Source: Aureibaculum flavum
GTDB lineage: Bacteria > Bacteroidota > Bacteroidia > Flavobacteriales > Flavobacteriaceae
Assembly: GCF_016406085.1 (NCBI RefSeq)
Contig: NZ_JAEHFJ010000013.1
Span: 44,628 to 108,627 of the forward strand
Length of the DNA stretch: 64,000 nt
Direction: 5' to 3'
Part shown: positions 58,220-64,000 of the stretch, piece by piece
Position numbering within the stretch: the stretch's first letter is position 1
How the letters are laid out: each line of letters opens with the position of its first letter
Notes under the pieces: model-generated
Databases searched by the model: none
Seen by the model: only the letters and a program-made list of their open reading frames with translations
What the model was told of the DNA's origin: nothing
Translations under genes and position numbers: made by a program

Positions 58220-58678
58220 ATGAAAACCTCTTCTTCAATCAAAAATTTGACACTTTTACTCGTTACACTATTCATATTCAATAGCTGCACAAAAGATGAC
58301 GATACCATCTCCTATGATTTGACAGGTAGTTGGAAAGTGGTTTACTTTAGAGACGGAAATAAGAAAATTACGAAATCAGAAGACAATACATGGCCCGATA
58401 TTAATAATGGTGACATCACTGCTATTTTTACGGCTCCGGACAGCAATGGAAAAGCAACCGTTTCTGGAATTACGGTTTCTAATGGATACACTGGAGACTA
58501 CACAATTCAAAAGACTGGAGAAATAGAAATTGGCCCCATTACAACTACATTTATAAATGAACCTGAGTGGACAAAATTATATAAAATTAGTTCGGTTCAA
58601 GAGTTTGAAATTAGAAACACAAACCTTTTTATGTATTATAACAACAAGAAAAATACGATTGTGTTTGAGCGGAATTAG
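58220..58678 (+). CDS. Lipocalin-like lipoprotein
   Basis: 152 aa, lipobox FIFNSCTKD (Cys23), acidic start of the mature protein (DDDTI), then a beta-rich domain LTGSWKVVYFRDGNKKI ... TVSNGYTGDYTIQKTGEIEI ... NTNLFMYYNNKKNTIVFERN. This is the common lipocalin-like domain of Bacteroidota lipoproteins. Function unknown. Confidence 0.75.
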   Translation: MKTSSSIKNLTLLLVTLFIFNSCTKDDDTISYDLTGSWKVVYFRDGNKKITKSEDNTWPDINNGDITAIFTAPDSNGKATVSGITVSNGYTGDYTIQKTGEIEIGPITTTFINEPEWTKLYKISSVQEFEIRNTNLFMYYNNKKNTIVFERN

Positions 58679-58737
58679 GCCAACTATATTTTTAGAATTA
58701 CACTGTTAAAAAAAAATACCTAAACCTCTTACTACCA

Positions 58738-58863
58738 AACATTTATTCGCTATTTGTAACTTTTTTACAACTTAGCTTACATCAATTAATAACGCTAAAC
58801 AAAAATCACAATTTTCTCCCTTCCTACCGAAGTCTTAAAAGTTAGATTGCCTTTAGTTGTTAA
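58738..58863 (+). repeat. Copy (3) of the accessory-region repeat
   Basis: AACATTTATTCGC, CAACTTAGCTTACAT, TAACGCTAAACAAAAATC, AATTTTCTCCCTTCC and CCTTTAGTTGTTAA follow the same order as the full copies at 61693 and 63036. Its right end abuts the stop codon of the GH5 gene. Confidence 0.75.
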
Positions 58864-60051
58864 CTACTTAACCGCGTTTTCAATTATTGTTTCTGCCTGT
58901 TCTGTTGAAGTCCAAGTTAAAGTATTTCGATTAAACAATTGAAAATCACCGCCATCATCCCACAGAATGGTTAATAAATCCCTTGCAGTTGCTTCTTTAG
59001 CATAAAACGCAGCATATTCAATACGATTTTTAACCGCTATAGTCTTTTTTGTTGCCCATTCTCCCAATATAACAGGGCGTTTTTCTTCAACAATCCATTT
59101 TTGTCTAATTTTATCAAACTCGGCTCTCAAATCTGCTTTGTCTTGATCAGACCCCCATGTTCCTTGACCTTCTAAGGCAAACAAATAGGGAAAATAAGAA
59201 TGTAATGAAACAATAATCTTTGGGTCATTATTTGGAATAACTAATCCGTTCATTGCGTCAGGGCTAGTGCTTGCAGCCCATGTAGGTATCATAAGATGCC
59301 TTTTAGCATTGTTACCACCAGTTGCTCTTATAGCATCTACTGATGTTTTAAGAAAATCGTTAATAATATTTCGCCCCTCAAGAGTACCTCCACTCCATTC
59401 CTCCGGAATGTTTTTGATTCTAGGTTCGTTCATTACTTCAAAAATTAAAGATTCATTGTATTCTTTAAAATAGGTAGCAACTTGTGTCCATAGACTGTGC
59501 ATACGCTTTTTAACATTCACAGCTAAGGAGGGTATAGGTTTGGCCCACTCATTATCATGGTGTAAATCTATTATTACATGCATTTGATTCTCTAAACCAT
59601 AATCGACTACCTTTTTAATTCTTTCAAGGTAATTCAATTCAATTTGATAAGGTGCTATAGCACTTTGATTCCACTCCCAAGTAACAGGTATTCTTAGCGT
59701 TTTGAATCCCATCTCACTTACCGCATCAATTATTGCTTTATTGGGAAGTGGATTTCCCCAATCGGTCTTATCTTTGGAAATCACATCAAAACTATTTCCA
59801 AGATTCCATCCTACACCCATTTCAGCTACCAATTCAAAAGAACTTATATCACGAGCTTCACCAATTCCGGGCATACTTGAGTCTACCGTAGCAGTGGGCA
59901 AGTCGGGTTGTAAATCTTGTACAGGGATTGGCTCAGTAATCGTTGGTGTTTCATCTGATTTACCACAAGAAGAAAGGCATACGAACAAAGCAGCTACTCC
60001 AATAATCATAAGATTTCGATTAGTGGATTTTTTAAAAATTTTTGATTTCAT
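58864..60051 (-). CDS. GH5-family glycosidase lipoprotein
   Basis: 395 aa, lipobox CLSSCGKS (Cys29), then linker and a GH5 (beta/alpha)8 domain from about residue 75: GVGWNLGNSFDV (about 79-90), LRIPVTWEWN, VIIDLHHDNEW, the acid/base Glu in FEVMNEPRI (about 200-208), HSYFPYLF, and the nucleophile Glu in PVILGEWATKK (about 345-355). Probably an endo-beta-glucanase or related beta-glycanase at the cell surface. The only minus-strand gene in the accessory region. No SusC/D partner is nearby. Confidence 0.92.
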   Translation of the reverse strand: MKSKIFKKSTNRNLMIIGVAALFVCLSSCGKSDETPTITEPIPVQDLQPDLPTATVDSSMPGIGEARDISSFELVAEMGVGWNLGNSFDVISKDKTDWGNPLPNKAIIDAVSEMGFKTLRIPVTWEWNQSAIAPYQIELNYLERIKKVVDYGLENQMHVIIDLHHDNEWAKPIPSLAVNVKKRMHSLWTQVATYFKEYNESLIFEVMNEPRIKNIPEEWSGGTLEGRNIINDFLKTSVDAIRATGGNNAKRHLMIPTWAASTSPDAMNGLVIPNNDPKIIVSLHSYFPYLFALEGQGTWGSDQDKADLRAEFDKIRQKWIVEEKRPVILGEWATKKTIAVKNRIEYAAFYAKEATARDLLTILWDDGGDFQLFNRNTLTWTSTEQAETIIENAVK

Positions 60052-60401
60052 ATCATCATTTTATTTCTAATCAAATTTAAGAATTTATTCAAAGATTATG
60101 TCATCATTAAGAAAATGATTACCATTTATTTTATGATTTTAATCGAAGTGAAACAACCGATTGGTATTCTGACAGAATCGACCGTTAGAAAGAGTTCAGC
60201 TAATGCCATTTTTGCTCAATTAAAGTGTATTATCACGATAACTATCGAGATCAATTACTCATAATTTATGACGTACACATTACTGCAATTATTTATAATA
60301 CAGCAATAGCACACATTAAACGACGTATAAAGTACGTCAATTAACTTGTGTTACGCCAATTAATGCGTATATTTGCCGTGAATAAAGCGTCAATTATAAA
60401 A
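60052..60401. other. 350-bp spacer, divergent promoters of the GH5 and Fic genes
   Basis: Bases 60052-60320 are AT-rich with no ORF worth calling. Near 60165-60240 lie short mirror segments (GATTGGTATTCTGACAGAATC). The right part contains the Fic promoter and palindromes described separately. No convincing -7 box for the minus-strand GH5 gene was found. Confidence 0.4.
60322..60375 (+). promoter_or_regulatory. Fic gene promoter with two inverted repeats
   Basis: TTG (60346-60348), 19 bp, TATATTTG (60368-60375) is a full Bacteroidota promoter, 27 bases before the ATG at 60402. Just upstream is GACGTA-TAAAG-TACGTC (60322-60338), a 6-bp inverted repeat. In the spacer, TACGC (60352-60356) and GCGTA (60365-60369) form another. 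Both are plausible operators. Confidence 0.65.
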
Positions 60402-61514
60402 ATGTACTTACATCAAAACAAAGACTGGCCAAACTTTAAATGGGATAATGACACTATACTGCCATACGTAAGTAAGGTTCGTAATCTACAAGGCAGATTA
60501 ATAGGGAAAATGGAAGGTATAGGGTTCGAACTTAGAGAGGAGGCGGTACTTGAAACTATCACAGAAGATGTCATTAAATCAAGTGAGATTGAAGGAGAGT
60601 TATTAAACCCTGAAGAAGTCAGATCTTCGGTGGCTAGAAGGTTGGGAATGGAAATATCAGGGTTATCTAATGCAAGTAGAGGTGTTGAAGGTGTAGTAGA
60701 GATGATGTTGGATGCAACTCAAAAATACAAGGAACCCTTAACTAAGGATAGAATATGCGGATGGCATGCTGCCCTATTTCCAACGGGAAGAAGTGGAATG
60801 TACAAGATTACTGTAGGAGATTGGAGAGGTGATAAGGGTGGTCCAATGCAAGTAGTATCAGGTCCAATGGGAAAGGAAAAGGTACATTATACGGCTCCGG
60901 AAGCTCCAAGATTAGAAGAGGAAATGAATCAGTTTATATTGTGGTTCAATTCGGACACAAATATGGAACCAGTAATTAAATCGGCCATAGCACATTTGTG
61001 GTTTGTAAGCATTCATCCTTTTGATGATGGCAACGGAAGAATTGCAAGAGCTATAGCAGATACTCAACTAGCCAGAGCAGATAGAACTAATCAACGATTC
61101 TATAGCATGTCTGCACAAATAATGAAATATAAGAAGGGCTATTATGATATTTTAGAATCTACTCAAAAGGGAAGCATAGATATTAGCCAATGGCTCGTAT
61201 GGTACTTTGAACGCCTTACAGATGCACTTGAGATAACCAATCATACTTTAGCTAAAATATTAATAAAAGCTAAGTTTTGGGAGCTGTATAAAAACACTCA
61301 ATTTAATGAGAGGCAAATCGAAATGATAAATAAACTCCAAGGCGATTTCGTTGGAAAACTACATTCATCCAAATGGGCTAAAATAACAAAAGTACATAGA
61401 GACACCGCACGGAGAGATATTCAAGATTTAATAGAAAAAGGTGTCTTATCTGATTCAGGTGAAGGTGGTAGAAGTACAAACTATATTTTAAATCTTCCTA
61501 ACCTTGAATTATAA
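60402..61514 (+). CDS. Fic-family AMP/NMP-transferase
   Basis: 370 aa from the ATG at 60402. The Fic core is HPFDDGNGRIAR (about 206-217). The self-inhibition motif SSEIEG ((S/T)xxxEG) lies in the N-terminal helix (about 62-67), so this is the class with inhibition in the same chain. A Fic/DOC N-terminal domain (YLHQNKDWPNFKWDNDTIL) and a C-terminal winged-helix-like part (KVHRDTARRDIQDLIEKGV) flank it. It AMPylates unknown proteins. The GTG/TTG codons upstream at 60348 fall in the -33 box and cannot be the start. No antitoxin-size gene adjoins. Confidence 0.92.
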   Translation: MYLHQNKDWPNFKWDNDTILPYVSKVRNLQGRLIGKMEGIGFELREEAVLETITEDVIKSSEIEGELLNPEEVRSSVARRLGMEISGLSNASRGVEGVVEMMLDATQKYKEPLTKDRICGWHAALFPTGRSGMYKITVGDWRGDKGGPMQVVSGPMGKEKVHYTAPEAPRLEEEMNQFILWFNSDTNMEPVIKSAIAHLWFVSIHPFDDGNGRIARAIADTQLARADRTNQRFYSMSAQIMKYKKGYYDILESTQKGSIDISQWLVWYFERLTDALEITNHTLAKILIKAKFWELYKNTQFNERQIEMINKLQGDFVGKLHSSKWAKITKVHRDTARRDIQDLIEKGVLSDSGEGGRSTNYILNLPNLEL

Positions 61515-61918
61515 ATTCTGAAATAAAGAATGTTAAAAACACATAACAAAAACTACCTCAACACAACCGATACCCAAATATTTTTAGCAAATTCATTATA
61601 TTTTTGTGCAAATGCATTTAAAATAGTTGTACTTCAAACAACTCATGTCCTACATAGAATAGCACTAGCAACGATAAACCCAACCTAACACCCTAACATT
61701 TACATCTTTATTAGTTGTTTTATTGCACTTTTTTTCTAACTTAGCTTGCAAGTATGTAACGCTAAACAAAACCCCAATTTTCTCCCTTCACCCAGAAGCT
61801 ATAAAATTTCGATTTTCTTTAGTAATTAATAAATTAACTACATATACGCTATAACGCTCTCGACTCATTGGTAATCGTTTTATAGAGGTTAGTAAATAGT
61901 ACAGATAAAACTTAAAAT
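61515..61918. other. 404-bp spacer before the small membrane gene
   Basis: Contains repeat copy (4) at 61693-61834 and, just after it, the imperfect inverted pair CTATAACG/CGTTTTATAG around 61851-61887. No larger ORF seen. AT-rich throughout. Confidence 0.4.
61693..61834 (+). repeat. Copy (4), nearly full-length, of the accessory-region repeat
   Basis: Very similar to 63036-63178 over about 142 bp, with blocks CCCTAACATTTAC, TTTATTAGTTGTTTTATTGC, ACTTAGCTTGCAAGTATG, AACGCTAAACAAAACCCC and AATTTTCTCCCTTC in the same order. Roughly ten differences and one one-base indel by eye. Confidence 0.85.
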
Positions 61919-62041
61919 ATGAAAAAGGACAAATTGAAAATTTTCAAAATTATCGGAATTACCTTCTCGATTATAGTAATATTATTATTCCTAGATTTTG
62001 CTATCGGAGAAATTTCAGAAGGTTGGACGAATCCAAAATAA
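61919..62041 (+). CDS. Small single-pass membrane protein (40 aa)
   Basis: ATG at 61919, stop TAA at 62039-62041. N-terminus basic (KKDKLKIFK), then a membrane helix (IIGITFSIIVILLFLDFAIG, about 11-30) and a short C-terminal GEISEGWTNPK. The repeated layout DFxxGxxEGW suggests a real family of small flavobacterial membrane proteins. No shared function known. Located between two repeat-bearing spacers. Confidence 0.55.
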   Translation: MKKDKLKIFKIIGITFSIIVILLFLDFAIGEISEGWTNPK

Positions 62042-62119
62042 TTTGAAGGCAAATACAAATTAATCCTCCCAACACTGCGGAAGGCGTCATATGTACACTT
62101 TAACTAAATACATACACTT

Positions 62120-62530
62120 ATGAAACAAATCATATTTATACTAATCTCGTTTTTCTGTTCATTTTCTTTTGCTCAATCCAACTATGATGAAATCATAAAC
62201 AAAACGATTGAAAATCATGACAAGTCAAGAAGTGATAGTATAGTAAGAGCTTTAGGTTATAAAGGTGGAGACAAAATAAAAGTTTATGCAATATTTCAGG
62301 TAAATAGCAACGGAGAAATACATGACATTAGAGCAAGAGGACCTCATAAACATTTTGAAGAAGAAGCCATAAGAGTTGTTAGTGAAATTCCGAAGCTAGA
62401 CCCAAATAATAGCCTAAAAGAAGGTCAGAGTATGAAGTATACTTTACCCATAACTTTTGTTATTGAAACTGATGCTGAAAAAAAGAAAAGGGAAAGAAAA
62501 GAGCAACGGAAAAAGGAAAAAAATAACTAG
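62120..62530 (+). CDS. TonB C-terminal-domain protein
   Basis: 136 aa, signal peptide (1-18, FFCSFSFAQS). The region VYAIFQVNSNGEIHDIRARG ... HKHFEEEAIRVVSEIPKLDP ... GQSMKYTLPITFVIE (about 55-120) is the TonB C-terminal fold without the membrane helix or Pro-rich arm. Ends in a Lys/Glu-rich tail (AEKKKRERKEQRKKEK). Such free domains in Bacteroidota have unknown roles. Confidence 0.8.
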   Translation: MKQIIFILISFFCSFSFAQSNYDEIINKTIENHDKSRSDSIVRALGYKGGDKIKVYAIFQVNSNGEIHDIRARGPHKHFEEEAIRVVSEIPKLDPNNSLKEGQSMKYTLPITFVIETDAEKKKRERKEQRKKEKNN

Positions 62531-62568
62531 TTAAAATACGAGCGAAGCTAAATTTGAAAATTTAACAA

Positions 62569-62949
62569 ATGGGATTCCAAAATCTATTAGAAATTAAAGG
62601 AGAATTTAATATCGTCAAACAACACTTTTTTGACGATGCAAAAAATAACAATTCCAGTCGAATCTATGATGCTGGAAAGAAAACACCATTCTATTTTCTT
62701 TGTCCTAATTGTAAATTAATAAGTACAAATATAAATCACATGGATTTATTGAATTCTAGTGAATTTAAGATTTCCGAAAAATCGTTTAAGAGCTTTGGAA
62801 TACACAAATTGACAGACTATTTTAAAATAATAAAATGCTCTGAATGTAGAAATCAATACTATGTTGGAATCGAATATTCTGAACCAAATAATTGTCGAAC
62901 GGTTTATTCTGTAAAAATAATTTTGGAGATTGAAAATTCAGTGAAATAA
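62569..62949 (+). CDS. Small zinc-ribbon protein
   Basis: 126 aa, soluble. Two Cys-x2-Cys knuckles: FLCPNCKLI (about 44-52) and KCSECRNQ (about 88-95), separated by about 40 residues, form a probable zinc ribbon. The remaining parts are beta-rich (YYVGIEYSEPNNCRTVYSVK). No named family. Precedes the DUF4145 gene, which also carries Cys knuckles. Confidence 0.65.
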   Translation: MGFQNLLEIKGEFNIVKQHFFDDAKNNNSSRIYDAGKKTPFYFLCPNCKLISTNINHMDLLNSSEFKISEKSFKSFGIHKLTDYFKIIKCSECRNQYYVGIEYSEPNNCRTVYSVKIILEIENSVK

Positions 62950-63035
62950 AACCGTCCAACAGCTCTGCATAAAAACTAGTAAAGTTTACTTAGACCATTC
63001 AAGTTTTGAATAAAAATTTGAAAGCAGCTATAACC

Positions 63036-63178
63036 CCCTAACATTTACGCCTTTATTAGTTGTTTTATTGCACTTTTTTTCTAACTTAGCTTGCAAATAT
63101 GTAACGCTAAACAAAACCCCAATTTTCTCCCTTCAACCCAGAAGCTTTAAAATTTCGATTTTCTTTAGTAATTGATAA
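63036..63178 (+). repeat. Copy (5), nearly full-length, of the accessory-region repeat
   Basis: Same blocks as copy (4): CCCTAACATTTACGCC, TTTATTAGTTGTTTTATTGC, ACTTAGCTTGCAAATATG, AACGCTAAACAAAACCCC, CCCAGAAGCTTTAAAATTTC and TTTCTTTAGTAATTGATAA. It occupies half of the 297-bp spacer before the last gene. The rest of that spacer (63179-63246) holds GATCTACAATGTAG and the TGTTGTAGGCA arm described separately. Confidence 0.85.
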
Positions 63179-63220
63179 CTTGAAGACATATACGATAGAT
63201 CTACAATGTAGTTATACATA

Positions 63221-63231
63221 TGTTGTAGGCA
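63221..63231 (+). repeat. Left arm of an 11-bp inverted pair bracketing the last gene
   Basis: TGTTGTAGGCA, 15 bp before the start of the DUF4145 gene. It is the exact reverse complement of TGCCTACAACA at 63917-63927, 8 bp past that gene's stop. Confidence 0.7.
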
Positions 63232-63246
63232 ATATAAAAACAAACT

Positions 63247-63909
63247 ATGGGAGTAATTCAAGCTTTAAATTTTACAGGAGGTTCCAATCAAGTCGGATAT
63301 AATACTGAACCGAATGAATGTCCTTTTTGTCATAAGAAAATAACATCAAGAATTTACCAAGCATTCATTAAAGACGAACTTTTGGAAATAATATATCGTT
63401 GTCCTGATTCTGATTGCGGAAGAACATTTATTGGAGTTTATCAAAACGAGTTAATAAGTGGAAATACTTGGCGATTTAATTTAAAATCAACATCTGTTGG
63501 AACTTTTATAGAAGCCAATTTTTCAGATAATGTAAAAGCCTTATCTGCAAATTTTGTTGAAATCTTTAATCAAGCGTCTAAAGCCGAATCTCTGAGTCTT
63601 AATCATATCGGTGGAATAGGCTTTCGAAAAGCACTTGAGTTTTTAATCAAAGATTATTTGATATCTAAAAAGCCTGATGAAGAGGCAAATATAAAAGCCA
63701 AATTTTTAGGCAAATGTATTAAAGATGATATTGACAACGTTAACGTTAAAGAAATGGCGGAAAGAGCGACTTGGTTGGGTAATGATGAAGCACATTACGT
63801 GAGAAAATGGGAAACCAAGGATATTGATGACTTGAAATTACTCATTAAAGTTACTCTACATTGGATAGAAATGGAACTTTTAACAGAACAATACAGAAGT
63901 GAAATGTAA
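63247..63909 (+). CDS. DUF4145-family protein with N-terminal zinc ribbon
   Basis: 220 aa. N-terminal Cys knuckles NECPFCHKK and RCPDSDCGRTF (about 23-62) suggest a zinc ribbon. The C-terminal helical DUF4145 domain has HIGGIGFRKALEFLIKDYL (about 119-137) and WLGNDEAHYVRKWETKDIDD (about 177-196). This family often occurs in defence or restriction contexts, sometimes fused to nucleases. None is fused here. Bracketed by the 11-bp inverted pair. Confidence 0.82.
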   Translation: MGVIQALNFTGGSNQVGYNTEPNECPFCHKKITSRIYQAFIKDELLEIIYRCPDSDCGRTFIGVYQNELISGNTWRFNLKSTSVGTFIEANFSDNVKALSANFVEIFNQASKAESLSLNHIGGIGFRKALEFLIKDYLISKKPDEEANIKAKFLGKCIKDDIDNVNVKEMAERATWLGNDEAHYVRKWETKDIDDLKLLIKVTLHWIEMELLTEQYRSEM

Positions 63910-63916
63910 TAAATAC

Positions 63917-63927
63917 TGCCTACAACA
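63917..63927 (+). repeat. Right arm of the 11-bp inverted pair
   Basis: TGCCTACAACA, reverse complement of 63221-63231. The window ends 73 bp further on, so any further structure is cut off. Confidence 0.7.
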
Positions 63928-64000
63928 AAGAACTGAGCTAAAAAACAAACAATTTCTTCATTAAATTTACACACTATTATTCTAGGCTCAAAATACGATT

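Noticed and set aside
58864..60051. Polysaccharide utilisation locus around the GH5 gene
   Set aside because: No SusC/SusD pair, sulfatase or other CAZyme adjoins. The neighbours are unrelated small genes.
60348..60401. Longer Fic start at TTG 60348
   Set aside because: That codon is part of the -33 promoter element, and the start of transcription lies downstream of it.
53725..63246. CRISPR array
   Set aside because: The repeats are long, few, imperfect and separated by genes. There is no regular short repeat-spacer pattern and no cas gene.

Overview
The window is chromosomal DNA of a Bacteroidota bacterium, most likely a marine or soil member of the Flavobacteriaceae. The evidence is the strongly AT-rich composition, Bacteroidota-type promoters (TAnnTTTG -7 boxes, two of them with a TTG or TTTG element exactly 19 bp upstream), a FecR/STN-TonB receptor pair, carboxypeptidase-regulatory-domain outer-membrane barrels, a PVC-type CxxCH lipoprotein, a type-2 PyrF and an ACR3/DUF6428-type arsenic operon. 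No rRNA, tRNA, CRISPR array, transposase or integrase was seen.

Layout. 1-5 kb: the end of a fecR gene with its TonB receptor, then an ABC-2-like ATPase/permease pair. 5-13 kb: housekeeping genes (aconitase, clpS-prmA-tpiA, pyrF, der). 12.6-28.3 kb: a nitrate assimilation island. It holds a siroheme synthase (Met8/CysG-N type), a nitrite-reductase-fold protein ending in rubredoxin, a fused nitrate reductase/NADH-type reductase, a NarL-like response regulator, an outer-membrane porin with NarK, cobA, nirB-nirD, a DUF4202 gene and a NarX-like sensor kinase. 28-48 kb: transporters, envelope proteins and peptidases (MFS, outer-membrane barrel, cytochrome lipoprotein, MBL-fold lipoprotein, TPM protein, sortilin-like propeller, MscS, KefB, M28, aminopeptidase P, saccharopine-dehydrogenase-like). 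48.8-52.8 kb: an arsenic operon, arsR-arsM-DUF6428-arsN-like-LMW phosphatase-ACR3, closed by a clear terminator. 52.9-64 kb: an accessory region of mostly small plus-strand genes with long noncoding spacers that carry related repeats. A GH5 glycosidase on the minus strand and a Fic gene with a textbook promoter sit inside it.

How genes work together. In the nitrate island a porin and NarK import nitrate, the fused reductase makes nitrite, NirBD makes ammonium, and CobA plus the Met8-like protein make the siroheme NirB needs. The kinase has a NarX-type nitrate P-box and the regulator is NarL-like. Upstream of the nitrate reductase, narK and nirB I find copies of TACGTAT-NN-ATACGTA, the inverted 7-2-7 geometry known for NarL/NarP, in a Bacteroidota-specific sequence version. 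This is the best candidate for an undescribed regulatory system here. In the arsenic operon three successive proteins end in Cys-Cys.

Limits: family assignments rest on reading motifs, not on database searches. Composition was judged by eye. The window begins inside fecR, and the accessory region continues past the right edge.
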